From the NCBI RefSeq assembly GCF_003248515.1, contig NZ_QFOB01000009.1, positions 1-64,000 of the forward strand: a stretch of DNA of 64,000 nucleotides, in the 5' to 3' direction. Of this stretch, positions 34,972-44,823 are shown piece by piece (the first letter of the stretch is position 1; every line of letters begins with the position of its first letter). The notes under the pieces were generated by a model. The model did not search any database and had not been told where the DNA came from. It worked only from the letters and a program-made list of their open reading frames with translations. The DNA is from Sphingomonas sp. GTDB lineage: Bacteria; Pseudomonadota; Alphaproteobacteria; Sphingomonadales; Sphingomonadaceae. Position numbers and translations under genes: made by a program.

Positions 34972-35952
34972 ATGCAGCCTGAAAATCTCCTTCTCGGCGC
35001 GATTGAAGCGGGCGGTACCAAATTCCTTTGCGGAATCGCGGACCGCGACGGCAATATCATTCGGCAGACGCGCATTCCGACGACCGTTCCGGCGGAGACC
35101 CTCGCCATTGCCACGGACTTCTTCGCCCGTGCGCAGGATGAGTTTGGTCCTCTTTCCTCCTTCTCGGTTGGGAGCTTCGGTCCTCTATCCCTCAATCCGG
35201 TGGCGAAGGACTATGGCAGCATCACATCGACGCCCAAGGCGGGTTGGCAGGACATCGACCTGCTTGCCCATTTTTCGCGCACGATCGATGCGCCAATGGC
35301 ACTCGACACTGACGTAAACTGTGCAGCCGTCGGGGAGCGACTGTTCGGTAGCGGGCAGGGACTCGATACTTTCTGCTATGTGACGGTGGGCACGGGGATC
35401 GGCGTGGGATTGCTGATCGACGGAGCGCCTCACGGGGGCGCGAACCATCCCGAGGCCGGACATATCCGTTTGCCGCGGGCGCCGGGGGACGAGGCCTTTC
35501 CCGGCATCTGTCCCTTTCATGGTGACTGCCTCGAGGGCCTTGCCTGCGGACCGGCGATGCAGGCCCGCTGGGGTGTGCCCGGCGAACAGTTGCCACCCGA
35601 TCATCCCGGCTGGATGATCGAAGCGGACTACCTCGCCGGCCTGTGTGCAACGCTCACCTATATCGTGCGGCCGGACCGTATCATCATCGGCGGCGGCGTG
35701 ATGGAATCGCCCGATATGTACGAGCGCGTCAGGCGCGCGCTGGTGACCAAACTGGCCGGCTACGACGCCAGCATGCGCTCGCTCGATATGGATGATTACA
35801 TCACCGCTCCAACAGCCGGCGCCTCGGCCGGCCTCACGGGAGCGCTGGCGCTCGCCTATCGAACCGTGACGCGCCAGTGGCCCATGCACTGGTCTGTCGA
35901 ACTTCCCTCCCTGCCGGGCCAACCTCTTTTGTCAGGAGCCGAACTTGCATAG
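34972..35952 (+). CDS. frk: ROK-family fructokinase
   Basis: 326 residues. The phosphate-binding motif GAIEAGGTKFLCGI at the N-terminus and GTGIGVGLLIDG mark the ROK kinase fold. The zinc cluster HPEAGHIRLPR...CPFHGDCLEGLACGP, with its His and three Cys, is typical of ROK fructokinases such as Zymomonas Frk. It phosphorylates fructose to fructose-6-phosphate in the cytoplasm. It is the first gene of an operon with a sugar porter and a GH32 enzyme; its end overlaps the porter start. The ribosome site is weak (GAG) and the leader is long. Confidence 0.93.
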   Translation: MQPENLLLGAIEAGGTKFLCGIADRDGNIIRQTRIPTTVPAETLAIATDFFARAQDEFGPLSSFSVGSFGPLSLNPVAKDYGSITSTPKAGWQDIDLLAHFSRTIDAPMALDTDVNCAAVGERLFGSGQGLDTFCYVTVGTGIGVGLLIDGAPHGGANHPEAGHIRLPRAPGDEAFPGICPFHGDCLEGLACGPAMQARWGVPGEQLPPDHPGWMIEADYLAGLCATLTYIVRPDRIIIGGGVMESPDMYERVRRALVTKLAGYDASMRSLDMDDYITAPTAGASAGLTGALALAYRTVTRQWPMHWSVELPSLPGQPLLSGAELA

Positions 35953-37333
35953 TCCCTTGCTGTCGGGTCACGAGGCCCATCTATCGGGTAGCGTTGAGAA
36001 CGCCCGCGCGACCACCGCCATCATCCTGAGTGCCGCCGGCGCGGCGCTGGGCGGCCTTTTGTTCGGCTTCGACACGGCGGTCATTTCAGGCACGACATCC
36101 GCGTTGCAGGAGCGCTTTGGCCTTAGTGACGCCATGCTGGGCTTCACTGTCTCCTCCGCCCTCATCGGCACGGTAATCGGCTCGCTAATTGCAGGCGCAC
36201 CAGCCGACCGCTTCGGCCGGCGCGCTGTCATGCTGATGGTCGCGATCTGCTATGTGGTTTCATCGCTCGGCACCGGTCTTGCCGGTGAATGGTGGACGCT
36301 TCTTGCCTTCCGGTTCCTGGGCGGTCTTGCGATCGGCGCCGCGTCCGTGGTGACCCCGATCTACATTGCCGAGGTTTCGCCGGCGCGTTTCAGAGGGCGT
36401 CTGGTTGCGATGAACCAGCTCAATATCGTTCTGGGAATCCTGATCGCCTTTCTCTCCAACTATGTGATCGCCAATCTGGCCTCGACGGAGACAGCATGGC
36501 GCTGGATGTTCGGCATCGTTGCCCTGCCGTCCGTGCTGTTCCTTGTGGTCAGCGTGCTGCTGCCGGAGAGTCCACGCTGGCTCGCAATTCACGGCAGGGG
36601 TCAGCAGGCGCTCGGCGTGATGAAGAAGCTGGGTTTTGTCGACCCGGTGCGCGAGCTTCGTCGCATCCAGGACGCCGAGAGCCAGGTCGATCGATCCACC
36701 GCACCGGGGCTTTTCCAGGCCGCATATGCGCGGCCGGTTGCCTGCGCCATCGCCATCGCCATGTTCAACCAGCTCTCCGGGATCAATGCGCTGCTCTACT
36801 ATGCGCCGCGTGTGTTCGAGCTGGCCGGAGCTGGTGCCGACAGCGCCTTGCTGCAGTCCATCGCCATTGGCGGGACCAATCTGCTCTTCACTATCTTCGC
36901 GCTCTTCCTGATCGACCGGTTCGGCCGCAAGCCGCTGCTCTATACGGGCTCGATCCTGTGCGCTCTCGCCCTGTTTCTCGTGGGCTATCAGCTCGAGAGC
37001 GCAATGCCTGACGGCACGCTGATCCTGATCGGTCTGCTGGGCTTTATCGCTGCCTTCGCCATGTCCCAGGGGGCTGTCGTGTGGGTGTTCATTTCGGAGG
37101 TGTTTCCAAGCGCGGTGCGTGGAAAAGGACAGGCGCTTGGCAGCACGACCCACTGGGTCATGGCTGCAGCAATTACGTGGGCGTTCCCGATCTTCGCGGC
37201 CAGCGTTGGCGGTTGGGTCTTCGCCTTTTTCGGCGCGATGATGCTGCTTCAGTTCGTCTGGACATGGAAGCTGATGCCCGAGACCAACGGCGTGCCCCTT
37301 GAGGACATGGACCTGGGGAGCGCACGTGCATGA
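35945..37333 (+). CDS. MFS sugar porter (fructose-type)
   Basis: 462 residues, 12 membrane helices. Sugar-porter signatures are clear: DRFGRRAVML, PESPRWL, DRFGRKPLLY and the C-terminal PETNG. The start is TTG at 35945 with AGGAG six bases upstream; it overlaps the fructokinase stop by eight bases, indicating coupling. With fructokinase before it and a secreted fructan hydrolase after it, fructose is the likely substrate, imported with protons. Glucose or other hexoses cannot be excluded. Confidence 0.92.
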   Translation: MHSPLLSGHEAHLSGSVENARATTAIILSAAGAALGGLLFGFDTAVISGTTSALQERFGLSDAMLGFTVSSALIGTVIGSLIAGAPADRFGRRAVMLMVAICYVVSSLGTGLAGEWWTLLAFRFLGGLAIGAASVVTPIYIAEVSPARFRGRLVAMNQLNIVLGILIAFLSNYVIANLASTETAWRWMFGIVALPSVLFLVVSVLLPESPRWLAIHGRGQQALGVMKKLGFVDPVRELRRIQDAESQVDRSTAPGLFQAAYARPVACAIAIAMFNQLSGINALLYYAPRVFELAGAGADSALLQSIAIGGTNLLFTIFALFLIDRFGRKPLLYTGSILCALALFLVGYQLESAMPDGTLILIGLLGFIAAFAMSQGAVVWVFISEVFPSAVRGKGQALGSTTHWVMAAAITWAFPIFAASVGGWVFAFFGAMMLLQFVWTWKLMPETNGVPLEDMDLGSARA

Positions 37334-38838
37334 TAAGGAAACTGGTCCTGCTCGCTACCGCGGTCACGATGATCCCCATTCACGCCGAGGCACAGAGGTC
37401 CGATCCCCGGCCGGCCTATCATTTCGCTCCCAAGCGGAACTGGATGAACGACCCTAACGGGCTGGTCTATTTCGAAGGCGAGTATCATCTCTTTTATCAG
37501 TACAATCCGCATGGCGACCGATGGGGCCATATGAGCTGGGGCCATGCCGTCAGCCGGGATCTTGTCAACTGGGAAGAGTTGCCGGTCGCAATACCCGAAA
37601 CGGCCGACGTCATGGCCTTTTCCGGCAGCGCGGTGATCGACTGGAAGAATAGCACTGGCTTGGGGCGGGGCGGCAGGCCGCCGATGATCGCTATCTATAC
37701 CGGGCATAATCCCAAGGCCAACCTCCAGTCTCAATATCTCGCCTATAGCAATGATCGCGGCCGTACCTGGGCTGTTCACGGAGAGGTGCTGAGCATCGGC
37801 ACACCCGACTTTCGTGATCCAAAGGTCTTCTGGCACGCGCCAACACAGCGATGGGTCATGGTTGCGGTCATGGCCGACGAGAACAAGGCGGTGCTGTTCA
37901 CCTCGCCAGATCTCAAGCAATGGACCTTTGCCAGCAGCTTCGGTCCGGCGGGCGGACGCGGCAAGAACTGGGAGTGCCCGGATCTCTTCGAAATGCCCGT
38001 CGAAGGGGGGCGGCCAGGAGAGAAACGCTGGGTGCTCAGCATCAACCTGGGCGACAATGCCGTAGGCGGTGGGTCGGGCGGACAGTATTTCGTGGGCGAT
38101 TTCGACGGCCGTCGTTTCACCCCGGTAGAGGGATGGGGCGGGGCCCCTGTATGGACGGACTATGGCGCGGACTTCTATGCCGCCGTCACCTGGAATGATC
38201 TTCCTAAAAATGATCCGCGCCGCATCTGGATCGGTTGGGCGAATGACTGGCGATATGCCGAGGCGATACCGACTTACCCGTCACGCGGGATCATGACGGT
38301 CCCACGGGCGATTACGCTTCGCAAGGGCGTTCAGGGCTATCGGCTGACGCAAAATCCGGTGCGAGAGTTCGAAGCATTGCGTGGGGCTCCGCAGGCAGCG
38401 CGGCAAATTCGGCTTGGCGAGGAGCCCGTTCTATTGCCGGTGACCGGAGGTACGGCCGAACTCAAGGCGGAACTGGCGTTCGGCGGCGCGGAGCAGATCT
38501 CCATCGCACTGACGGACGCAGAGGGCTACCAGATGATCATCGGCGTCAATCCGACGGTGAACGAGGTATTCCTCGACCGATCACGTTCAGGACCGCATTT
38601 CCATGATGGCTTTGCCAATCGTCATGTCGCTCCCGTCGATCTGAGCAGGGGAAAAGTATCTCTTCGCTTGCTGGTCGATGAATCGATCGTCGAACTTTTC
38701 ATCAACGATGGCGAGCAGACCATCACCGACCGCTTTTTCCGGGGCTCGGGTTCCTTGCGCTGGACCGCTTCGGCGCGCGGGGCGCCTGCGACGATGGATT
38801 TGACCGCCTGGCCCATAAAGCAGGACCCAATGCGATGA
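37330..38838 (+). CDS. GH32 levanase/exo-fructanase, secreted
   Basis: 502 residues with a signal peptide (cleavage near AEAQ, residue ~22). The GH32 catalytic residues are all present: nucleophile D41 in WMNDPNG, D163 in FRDP, acid/base E215 in ECPDLF. A C-terminal beta-sandwich module (~350-495) follows, with DESIVELFINDG. It releases fructose from levan, inulin or sucrose in the periplasm or outside. It is coupled to the porter gene (ATGA overlap). The secreted location and the TonB receptor downstream argue for polymer or oligosaccharide use rather than sucrose-6-phosphate hydrolysis. Confidence 0.94.
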   Translation: MIRKLVLLATAVTMIPIHAEAQRSDPRPAYHFAPKRNWMNDPNGLVYFEGEYHLFYQYNPHGDRWGHMSWGHAVSRDLVNWEELPVAIPETADVMAFSGSAVIDWKNSTGLGRGGRPPMIAIYTGHNPKANLQSQYLAYSNDRGRTWAVHGEVLSIGTPDFRDPKVFWHAPTQRWVMVAVMADENKAVLFTSPDLKQWTFASSFGPAGGRGKNWECPDLFEMPVEGGRPGEKRWVLSINLGDNAVGGGSGGQYFVGDFDGRRFTPVEGWGGAPVWTDYGADFYAAVTWNDLPKNDPRRIWIGWANDWRYAEAIPTYPSRGIMTVPRAITLRKGVQGYRLTQNPVREFEALRGAPQAARQIRLGEEPVLLPVTGGTAELKAELAFGGAEQISIALTDAEGYQMIIGVNPTVNEVFLDRSRSGPHFHDGFANRHVAPVDLSRGKVSLRLLVDESIVELFINDGEQTITDRFFRGSGSLRWTASARGAPATMDLTAWPIKQDPMR

Positions 38839-38958
38839 TGAACGCCGACAGCAGCTGAGCATGCCGAACCACATTGATGGAAACGCACATCTGCCGACAG
38901 CGTCTGCGGAAGCGGTCTTGTGTGCACATTGAACTGACAACAAGGGGAGAGGATAATC

Positions 38959-41778
38959 ATGAAACTCAGGACATTCGCGCTGCTTGGCTCCACCTCGCTC
39001 GCATCGCTGCTTCTCATTGCGCCGGCGTCGGCGCAGGACGCTCCGGGCGACGACCCCACCAGTGAAACGGCGAAAGAGGAAAGAGCCGAACCGGTGTCCG
39101 CAGCGGATATCGTCGTGACGGGCTATCGCGCCGCCATGGGGTCGGCCCAGGAGACCAAGCGGCAATCCGATGCGATCGTCGATGCGATCGTATCGGAAGA
39201 TATCGGCAAGCTGCCGGACAATAATGCTGCCGAGGCGATCTCACGCATCGTCGGCGTCCAGGTGCTGCGTTACAATGACGAGGCCGGTGTGGTGCTGGTC
39301 CGCGGCCTGCCGGACGTAAATACGACGTTCAATTCCCGGGAGTTCTTCACCGCCGACGATCGCGTACTGCATTTGCAGGATTTCCCGGCCGGTGTGGCGG
39401 CCGGCCTGGAGGTTTACAAGTCCGGCACGTCGGATCTCATCGAGCCTGGGCTTGCCGGCCTGATCAACTTGCGCTCGCGCCGGCCGTTCGATGTCAAGGA
39501 CACGGAGATCGCAGGCGAGGTTCGTGGTTCCTATAATGACCAGTCGAAGGCATTCGACCCCTCTGGCAACCTTCTCCTGACCAAGCGGTGGGATACCTCC
39601 ATCGGCGAGATCGGTGCGCTGGTCAATCTCAGCTATGTGCGCACGACCTATCGCAACGCGGACAGGTATGCGGACTCGGCGATCATCAGTCCGCAGGGCT
39701 TCAATTCGGAAGACCCATCCGATGACATGACGGTGACGACGCCGGGTGTGGGCAATTTCCGGTTCCCCGCAAATGCCGGCAACTTCTACGAAACGGGTAT
39801 CCGCCACCGTCCCGCCATTAACGGCACGATCCAGTGGCGCCCGACTCCCGATCTCGAGATCTATGCGGAGGGACTATGGCAGGCCTATCGTGGCAAGGTG
39901 ATGCGAGACGGGTTCAACGTCAATTTCGAGCGTCGCAGCATCGATGGCATCGCGCCGACGCTCAGCAACGTCATCCTCGTCGAAGGCGAGCCGCTCAAGG
40001 CGGCGAGTTTCACCAAGACGGGCGGCTATGTTCCCGAATTCTTCCGCTCCACGCAGGATGACCAGACCGACACCTACCAGGCGGCATTGGGCTTCAAGTG
40101 GAACACCGGCCGCGCGACCCTGTCGGGTGATTTTGCTTATACCTATAGCAAATACGAAGCCGACGAGGATAGCGTCGATGCGCAACTCGCGAGCGCGCCG
40201 ACCATCAATGTCAGCTGGGATTCGAAAGGGTCGGCGATCTTCGATCTTGTCGATTTCGACAGGACCAATCCGGCCAACTATGTCTGGCGAGGATATTTTC
40301 AGCGGCACTTCGTCACCAAAGGCGATGGCGTCCAGGGACGGCTCGACCTCGACCTTGAGACCGACATCAGCTGGTTGCCCAAGATCCAGGTGGGGATCCG
40401 GGCAAGCGACCGGACCGCGCTCATGCAGAACAACAATCGCTACGCCTATACGGCGGGACTTGGTCTTCCACTGGCGAGCCTGCCAACGGGAGAACTGCAG
40501 TTGATCAAGGATGGCTTCCGCGGGGATCCGCAGCCGTTCCAGAACTGGCTGATGCCCACGCGGGGCGCGATCCGCGACAATGTCGATGCTTTGCGACAGC
40601 TCGCTTATGCGTCGGTGCAGCAACTGACGATCATGTTCCCCAATGACGGCGGCATTCGAGATGCCGTTACCAAGTTTGCGACCGAGGAAATTCCCTTCGA
40701 TCCGCTCAACGGCTTTACCGCCAAGGAGGCCAGCTATGCCATGTATGGCCAGGGCAAATATGAGTTCGATCTCGGCGGCATCACGGCAGACGGCACGTTC
40801 GGCGTGCGCGTGGTCAATACGGACGGCCGTTACTCCGGCTTCTCGCGGGTTAATGGCTCGGACGGCGCATTTCAGATCGTTCCGCAGGTTTCGCGACAGA
40901 ACTATCTCGACGTGCTTCCCTCGTTTCAGACGCGGATCCGCCTGACGCCTGAATTCCAGGTGCGCCTGGCATATAACCAGACCCGGACACGGCCGAGCTT
41001 CGGGCAGCTCAATCCTTCGCTCAATATCACGCGTAACAGCCCGGGGCCCGACGGTTCACCGCCGCAATATGCTGCTGTGGGCAATGGCGGCAATCCCGAC
41101 CTGAAGCCGCTCACTTCGAAGAACTACGACGCCACGCTCGAATATTATTTCTCCCGGAACGGCTCGGCGACGCTGGCGGTTTTCTATCGCGATCTGCGCG
41201 GGTTCATCAGCAATTATACCCGGGACGTCATTGATCCCGAATATGGCCGTATCCAGATCAACCGCCCGGAGAATGCCGGCAAGGGGGAGATCAAGGGGGC
41301 CGAGGCATCGTTTCAGACATTCTTCGACTTCCTGCCCGGATTCCTGTCCGGTTTCGGTGTCCAGGCGAACGTCACCTATCTCGACGGCACCAATGCATTG
41401 CCAACCGTGCTGGGAGAAGGTGCACGGCAGGTACGGATAACCGGACTATCCAAGTGGGCCTATAACCTGACCGGCTTCTACGAAAAGGGCCCGGTTTCCG
41501 CCCGGCTTTCGTACAATCACCGTTCGAGCTTCATCAACAGCTACAACCGCAACTCCAACGAGGACCAATATGCCGGTGAGATCACACGCGGCATTTCTCG
41601 CCTGGATTTCTCCGCTTCCTACGAAGCGATCAAGGGGATCACGATTGTAGGCAATGTCAGCAACATTCTTGGCAAGCCGTTCAACAACTATCGCTACTAC
41701 AATGAAACCCAGTATTTCCCCCGCGATCTGCGGATCGAAGGACGGTATTTCAGCCTCGGTGTACGTTTCAAGATGTAG
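38959..41778 (+). CDS. TonB-dependent receptor, fructan locus
   Basis: 939 residues, signal peptide cleaved near ASAQD. The plug begins with DAIVSEDIGKLPDNNAAEAISR, typical of the large Xanthomonas/Caulobacter carbohydrate receptor class. The barrel ends ..YFSLGVRFKM, so the terminal residue is Met rather than the usual aromatic, with Phe two before. GGGGAGAGG lies ahead of the ATG. It probably carries fructo-oligosaccharides or levan fragments across the outer membrane. Its ribosome site shares GGAGAGG with the sucrose-locus receptor, and both could pair with the small RNA. Confidence 0.92.
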   Translation: MKLRTFALLGSTSLASLLLIAPASAQDAPGDDPTSETAKEERAEPVSAADIVVTGYRAAMGSAQETKRQSDAIVDAIVSEDIGKLPDNNAAEAISRIVGVQVLRYNDEAGVVLVRGLPDVNTTFNSREFFTADDRVLHLQDFPAGVAAGLEVYKSGTSDLIEPGLAGLINLRSRRPFDVKDTEIAGEVRGSYNDQSKAFDPSGNLLLTKRWDTSIGEIGALVNLSYVRTTYRNADRYADSAIISPQGFNSEDPSDDMTVTTPGVGNFRFPANAGNFYETGIRHRPAINGTIQWRPTPDLEIYAEGLWQAYRGKVMRDGFNVNFERRSIDGIAPTLSNVILVEGEPLKAASFTKTGGYVPEFFRSTQDDQTDTYQAALGFKWNTGRATLSGDFAYTYSKYEADEDSVDAQLASAPTINVSWDSKGSAIFDLVDFDRTNPANYVWRGYFQRHFVTKGDGVQGRLDLDLETDISWLPKIQVGIRASDRTALMQNNNRYAYTAGLGLPLASLPTGELQLIKDGFRGDPQPFQNWLMPTRGAIRDNVDALRQLAYASVQQLTIMFPNDGGIRDAVTKFATEEIPFDPLNGFTAKEASYAMYGQGKYEFDLGGITADGTFGVRVVNTDGRYSGFSRVNGSDGAFQIVPQVSRQNYLDVLPSFQTRIRLTPEFQVRLAYNQTRTRPSFGQLNPSLNITRNSPGPDGSPPQYAAVGNGGNPDLKPLTSKNYDATLEYYFSRNGSATLAVFYRDLRGFISNYTRDVIDPEYGRIQINRPENAGKGEIKGAEASFQTFFDFLPGFLSGFGVQANVTYLDGTNALPTVLGEGARQVRITGLSKWAYNLTGFYEKGPVSARLSYNHRSSFINSYNRNSNEDQYAGEITRGISRLDFSASYEAIKGITIVGNVSNILGKPFNNYRYYNETQYFPRDLRIEGRYFSLGVRFKM

Positions 41779-41796
41779 GCTCTGGCCAGAACGCTC

Positions 41797-41867
41797 GAGG
41801 GGCGAGGGTGCTTCCTCGCCTCTGCCGGTCCGTTAGCCCTGGCGCCATCCACCACCGGCGCCAGGGC
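41797..41867 (+). other. Two stacked hairpins between TonB receptor and GH32-like gene
   Basis: GGCGAGG/CCTCGCC (41801-41807 and 41814-41820) has a 6-base loop. It is followed by GCCCTGGCGCC/GGCGCCAGGGC (41836-41846 and 41857-41867), a perfect 11-bp stem with a 10-base loop ending 15 bases before the next ATG. No T-run follows. They may stabilise or process the mRNA between the two genes. Confidence 0.5.
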
Positions 41868-41882
41868 ACGAAAGGGTCTATC

Positions 41883-43229
41883 ATGCTAGCGCGCCTTTTC
41901 CCTCTGTTGCTGATCGCGGCTTCACCTGCCTCTGCCTCGGACGCGCCAGTCTATTTCGCCCATGAGGCAAACGGGATCGGTGATCCCAATCCCATGTTCG
42001 AGAACGGCGTCTACTCCGTGTTCTACCTGAAGAACCAGGGACGCCATCCTTTCTGGCTGACGCAGAGCAAGGATATGGCGGACTGGTCCGCACCGATCGA
42101 AGCAATCCCGGTCGCGGGGCCCGAGGCTGCGGATTACTGGACCGGAAGCGGCAGCGTCATTGCCGATCCCAAGGGCGGATATCGCCTCTACTACACCGGC
42201 CATCATCCCGAGCGGCGTCCCAGGGAAGTCGTCATGGAAGCCCGTGCCGCAACTCTACAGGGACCGTGGCACAAGCGGCCGGACATGACATTCGATGGCG
42301 CTACCGACTATGATGCCCTCGATTTCCGGGATCCGTTCGTGTTCTGGAACCCGCAGACACAAGCGTACTGGATGCTGCTGGCGACCCGGAAAGCGGGAAA
42401 GGCGGCGATCGGCCTCTACAGCTCGGCCGACCTCTCCGGCTGGACAGCGCGGCCGCCTCTCTATGAGGAAAACTCTCCTCTCAACCTGGAAGTCCCCGAC
42501 CTCTTTGCCGAGGGAGATGCCTGGTATCTGCTCTATTCGGATCAACGCGAGCGGTACCGACAGGTGCGTTATCTTCGCGCAAATACAAGTGCGGGTCCCT
42601 ATGAAATCCCCGGCTGGGATGCGCTCGACGGACGGGCTTTCTACGCCGGGAAATCAGCCGGCAGGGGCAACGATCGTCTGCTGTTCGGTTGGGTCGCGCA
42701 TAAAAGGAAACGCGATGATCGTGCCGAATTCGATTGGGGTGGCGACCTTGTCGCCCATGCCCTGCAACGCCGCGCGGATGGAGAACTCGCGGTCGATATC
42801 CCAAGACCCATAGCTAATCAATTTAGCAATGAGCGTACACGATTGTCCGGGAGCCGACGGCAGATCGGTAGTGCGCGGGAGGCCTTGCTCGTGCGGACAA
42901 CATTCAAAGTCAGACCGGGTGACTGCTTCGGCGTCCGTTTTGACGGACAGGGCAACAGGGCTTGGCTCAGGATAGACAGCCGGAAGGGAGAGGCGAGTTT
43001 CCGCCTGGCCGAAGGTAAGGGGCATGCGCCTCATGTTGCTTTCCCCGCCGCTCCCGACGGTATCTATTCGATCGACCTTGTGATCGATCCGGCATTGGGG
43101 CTGGGCGTCGCTTATATCAACCGCTTCAGGGCGCTCAGTTTCCGCTTTTATGATGTGCGGCGGACATCGCTGTCACTGTTTTCCAATCGTCCGCCGGTTG
43201 CGATTGACGGGGCAGCCTACGTTCGCTGA
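41883..43229 (+). CDS. Divergent GH32-like glycosidase, secreted
   Basis: 448 residues with a signal peptide (cleavage near ASASD). It has the five-bladed propeller motifs of GH32/GH43/GH68 clans in altered form: GIGDPNPMFENG in place of WMNDPNG, FRDPFVFW for the RDP motif, and LEVPDLF in place of ECPDLF with the acid/base Glu kept. A C-terminal beta-sandwich (~300-445) is present. GAAAGGG precedes ATG 41883; the longer upstream frame would erase the signal peptide and hairpin. It probably hydrolyses a fructan with linkages different from those cut by the GH32 upstream. Confidence 0.82.
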   Translation: MLARLFPLLLIAASPASASDAPVYFAHEANGIGDPNPMFENGVYSVFYLKNQGRHPFWLTQSKDMADWSAPIEAIPVAGPEAADYWTGSGSVIADPKGGYRLYYTGHHPERRPREVVMEARAATLQGPWHKRPDMTFDGATDYDALDFRDPFVFWNPQTQAYWMLLATRKAGKAAIGLYSSADLSGWTARPPLYEENSPLNLEVPDLFAEGDAWYLLYSDQRERYRQVRYLRANTSAGPYEIPGWDALDGRAFYAGKSAGRGNDRLLFGWVAHKRKRDDRAEFDWGGDLVAHALQRRADGELAVDIPRPIANQFSNERTRLSGSRRQIGSAREALLVRTTFKVRPGDCFGVRFDGQGNRAWLRIDSRKGEASFRLAEGKGHAPHVAFPAAPDGIYSIDLVIDPALGLGVAYINRFRALSFRFYDVRRTSLSLFSNRPPVAIDGAAYVR

Positions 43230-43345
43230 ACTGAAGGGAGGCCGGCCGGGAGGTCACATCTGCTTCGATCCACATTTGGGCAGAAATAGCCGCCAGGCCC
43301 GTAAATTTCAGCCTTGGTCACAGACGGCAGAACCATGAGGTAATC

Positions 43346-44086
43346 ATGATCATTCAAAGTGGCGAGACGCAGGATCTATCGACCGGAACTGGCGGCACCA
43401 TGCGCGTGCATCTTTTCCGTCCAGCAAGGGAAGGGCGTTTTCCTGCCCTGCTGTTCTTTTCCGAAATCTACCAGGTGACGGGACCGATCCGTCGGATTGC
43501 CGCGACGCTCGCAGGCCACGGGTTTGTTGTTGGTGTGCCGGAAGTCTATCATGAATACGAGAAGCCAGGCACGATCTTGCCGTACAATCAGGAAGGTACG
43601 CAGCGAGGCAATCTTCTCAAGGCGCAGAAGCCGTTACACGCCTTCGATGCAGACTCCCGCACATGTCTCGATTTTCTCGCGTCGCATCCAGCGTCAACTG
43701 GCAGGCTGGGTACGATCGGGAAATGCCTTGGCGGACATCTTGCCTTGCGTGCGGCATTCGATGATCGGGTGAAGGCCGCCGTTTGCCTTTATGCCACCGA
43801 CCTTCATAGCGCGACGCTGGGGGCGGGGAAAAATGATGATACACTTGCACGGCTGAGCGAACTTCGTGCCGAGGCGCTGTTCGTGTGGGGACGGCAGGAT
43901 CCACACATCCCATTTGAAGCGCGCGCGCAAATCAGGGCACAACTCGAGACAGTTGGCGCCAGCTACGAGTGGCTCGAATTCAATGCAGCACACGCTTTTA
44001 TGCGGGACGAAGGCCCGCGTTACGATCCTGCGTTAGCGGCATTTGCGCAGGCGGCGGCGGTCGGACTATTCCGGCGATACCTGTAA
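43346..44086 (+). CDS. Dienelactone hydrolase family protein
   Basis: 246-residue alpha/beta hydrolase. The nucleophile is Cys in GKCLGGHLA (~128-136), as in true dienelactone hydrolases, with Asp in WGRQDPH and His in NAAHAFMRDEGP. It has no signal peptide. It follows the fructan operon by ~116 bases on the same strand. The function here is unclear; it may cleave an ester of a sugar or aromatic compound. Confidence 0.9.
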   Translation: MIIQSGETQDLSTGTGGTMRVHLFRPAREGRFPALLFFSEIYQVTGPIRRIAATLAGHGFVVGVPEVYHEYEKPGTILPYNQEGTQRGNLLKAQKPLHAFDADSRTCLDFLASHPASTGRLGTIGKCLGGHLALRAAFDDRVKAAVCLYATDLHSATLGAGKNDDTLARLSELRAEALFVWGRQDPHIPFEARAQIRAQLETVGASYEWLEFNAAHAFMRDEGPRYDPALAAFAQAAAVGLFRRYL

Positions 44087-44194
44087 GCAGGGCCCCGGCC
44101 TTTTGCCGGATCACCAATGAATATTGACGCTCATATCGGCTTAGCCATGCCGGGGGGCTTGTCTTGCCAATGCAGAGCCGCAATGCTCTTCCCT

Positions 44195-44560
44195 ATGAGC
44201 GAGCCACGTAAAATCCTTAGCCTTCAACCATCCACGAAGACACCCGAGGAAAGGGAGGCGGAAGCACTTGCATTGCTCACTTTGGCAATCGGGCGGAAGC
44301 AATGTGTACGGTGGACCTATAACGAGGTCGACATGGAAGCGGCGCCCCAGGCCGTCTATCTCAAGAAGGAAAGTCTTTACTGCGATGCGGTTGTGACACA
44401 TCGCAACGGCGTCAAGTCCAAAGAACTGAAACTGGGGAGTTTTCGGCTTTCAGGGCTGAAGGGAATAAAGCTCTCTGAGAACGGATCGGAACTTTGGCCG
44501 GATATCCAATTGTCCGATGGGCGCTATGGCGTCATTATCGCGGCTTGGGGTCAGACCTAA
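44195..44560 (+). CDS. Small protein, possible WYL-like domain
   Basis: 121 residues from ATG 44195. The central part (AIGRKQCVRWTYN, then YLKKESLYCDAVVTHRNG, then LGSFRLSGLKGIKL) follows the strand pattern of WYL ligand-binding domains, which sense nucleotides or oligonucleotides. There is no DNA-binding domain. It is preceded by weak translation signals. The domain call is from pattern only and could be wrong. Confidence 0.5.
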   Translation: MSEPRKILSLQPSTKTPEEREAEALALLTLAIGRKQCVRWTYNEVDMEAAPQAVYLKKESLYCDAVVTHRNGVKSKELKLGSFRLSGLKGIKLSENGSELWPDIQLSDGRYGVIIAAWGQT

Positions 44561-44591
44561 TCGCGGCCATCAGCCGACTCCGCCCGAATCT

Positions 44592-44617
44592 TTTAGCGCT
44601 GACAGTCGTTTAGCGCT
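44592..44617. repeat. Direct repeat of TTTAGCGCT
   Basis: Two copies (44592-44600 and 44609-44617) start 17 bp apart. Each contains the palindrome AGCGCT, and the second extends to TAGCGCTA. It is a possible operator pair in the 260-bp gap before the dksA unit. Confidence 0.4.
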
Positions 44618-44823
44618 AGCATGTTCAACCCGGTAGGCAGCAATCTTCGTTGGTACGCTGCTTCGAGAAAAGGGGTATCGAACACATGGGAGTGAAAAGC
44701 GCTCAACTTCTTGAGAGATGATCCCTTCAAATGAGCATATCTCTGAAGGCAGGAACTATTGTTCATTCATGGTAGGGGGCAAATCAGTCGCCCGGTTCGA
44801 GTCAGCATATGCGAGAATGAAGT

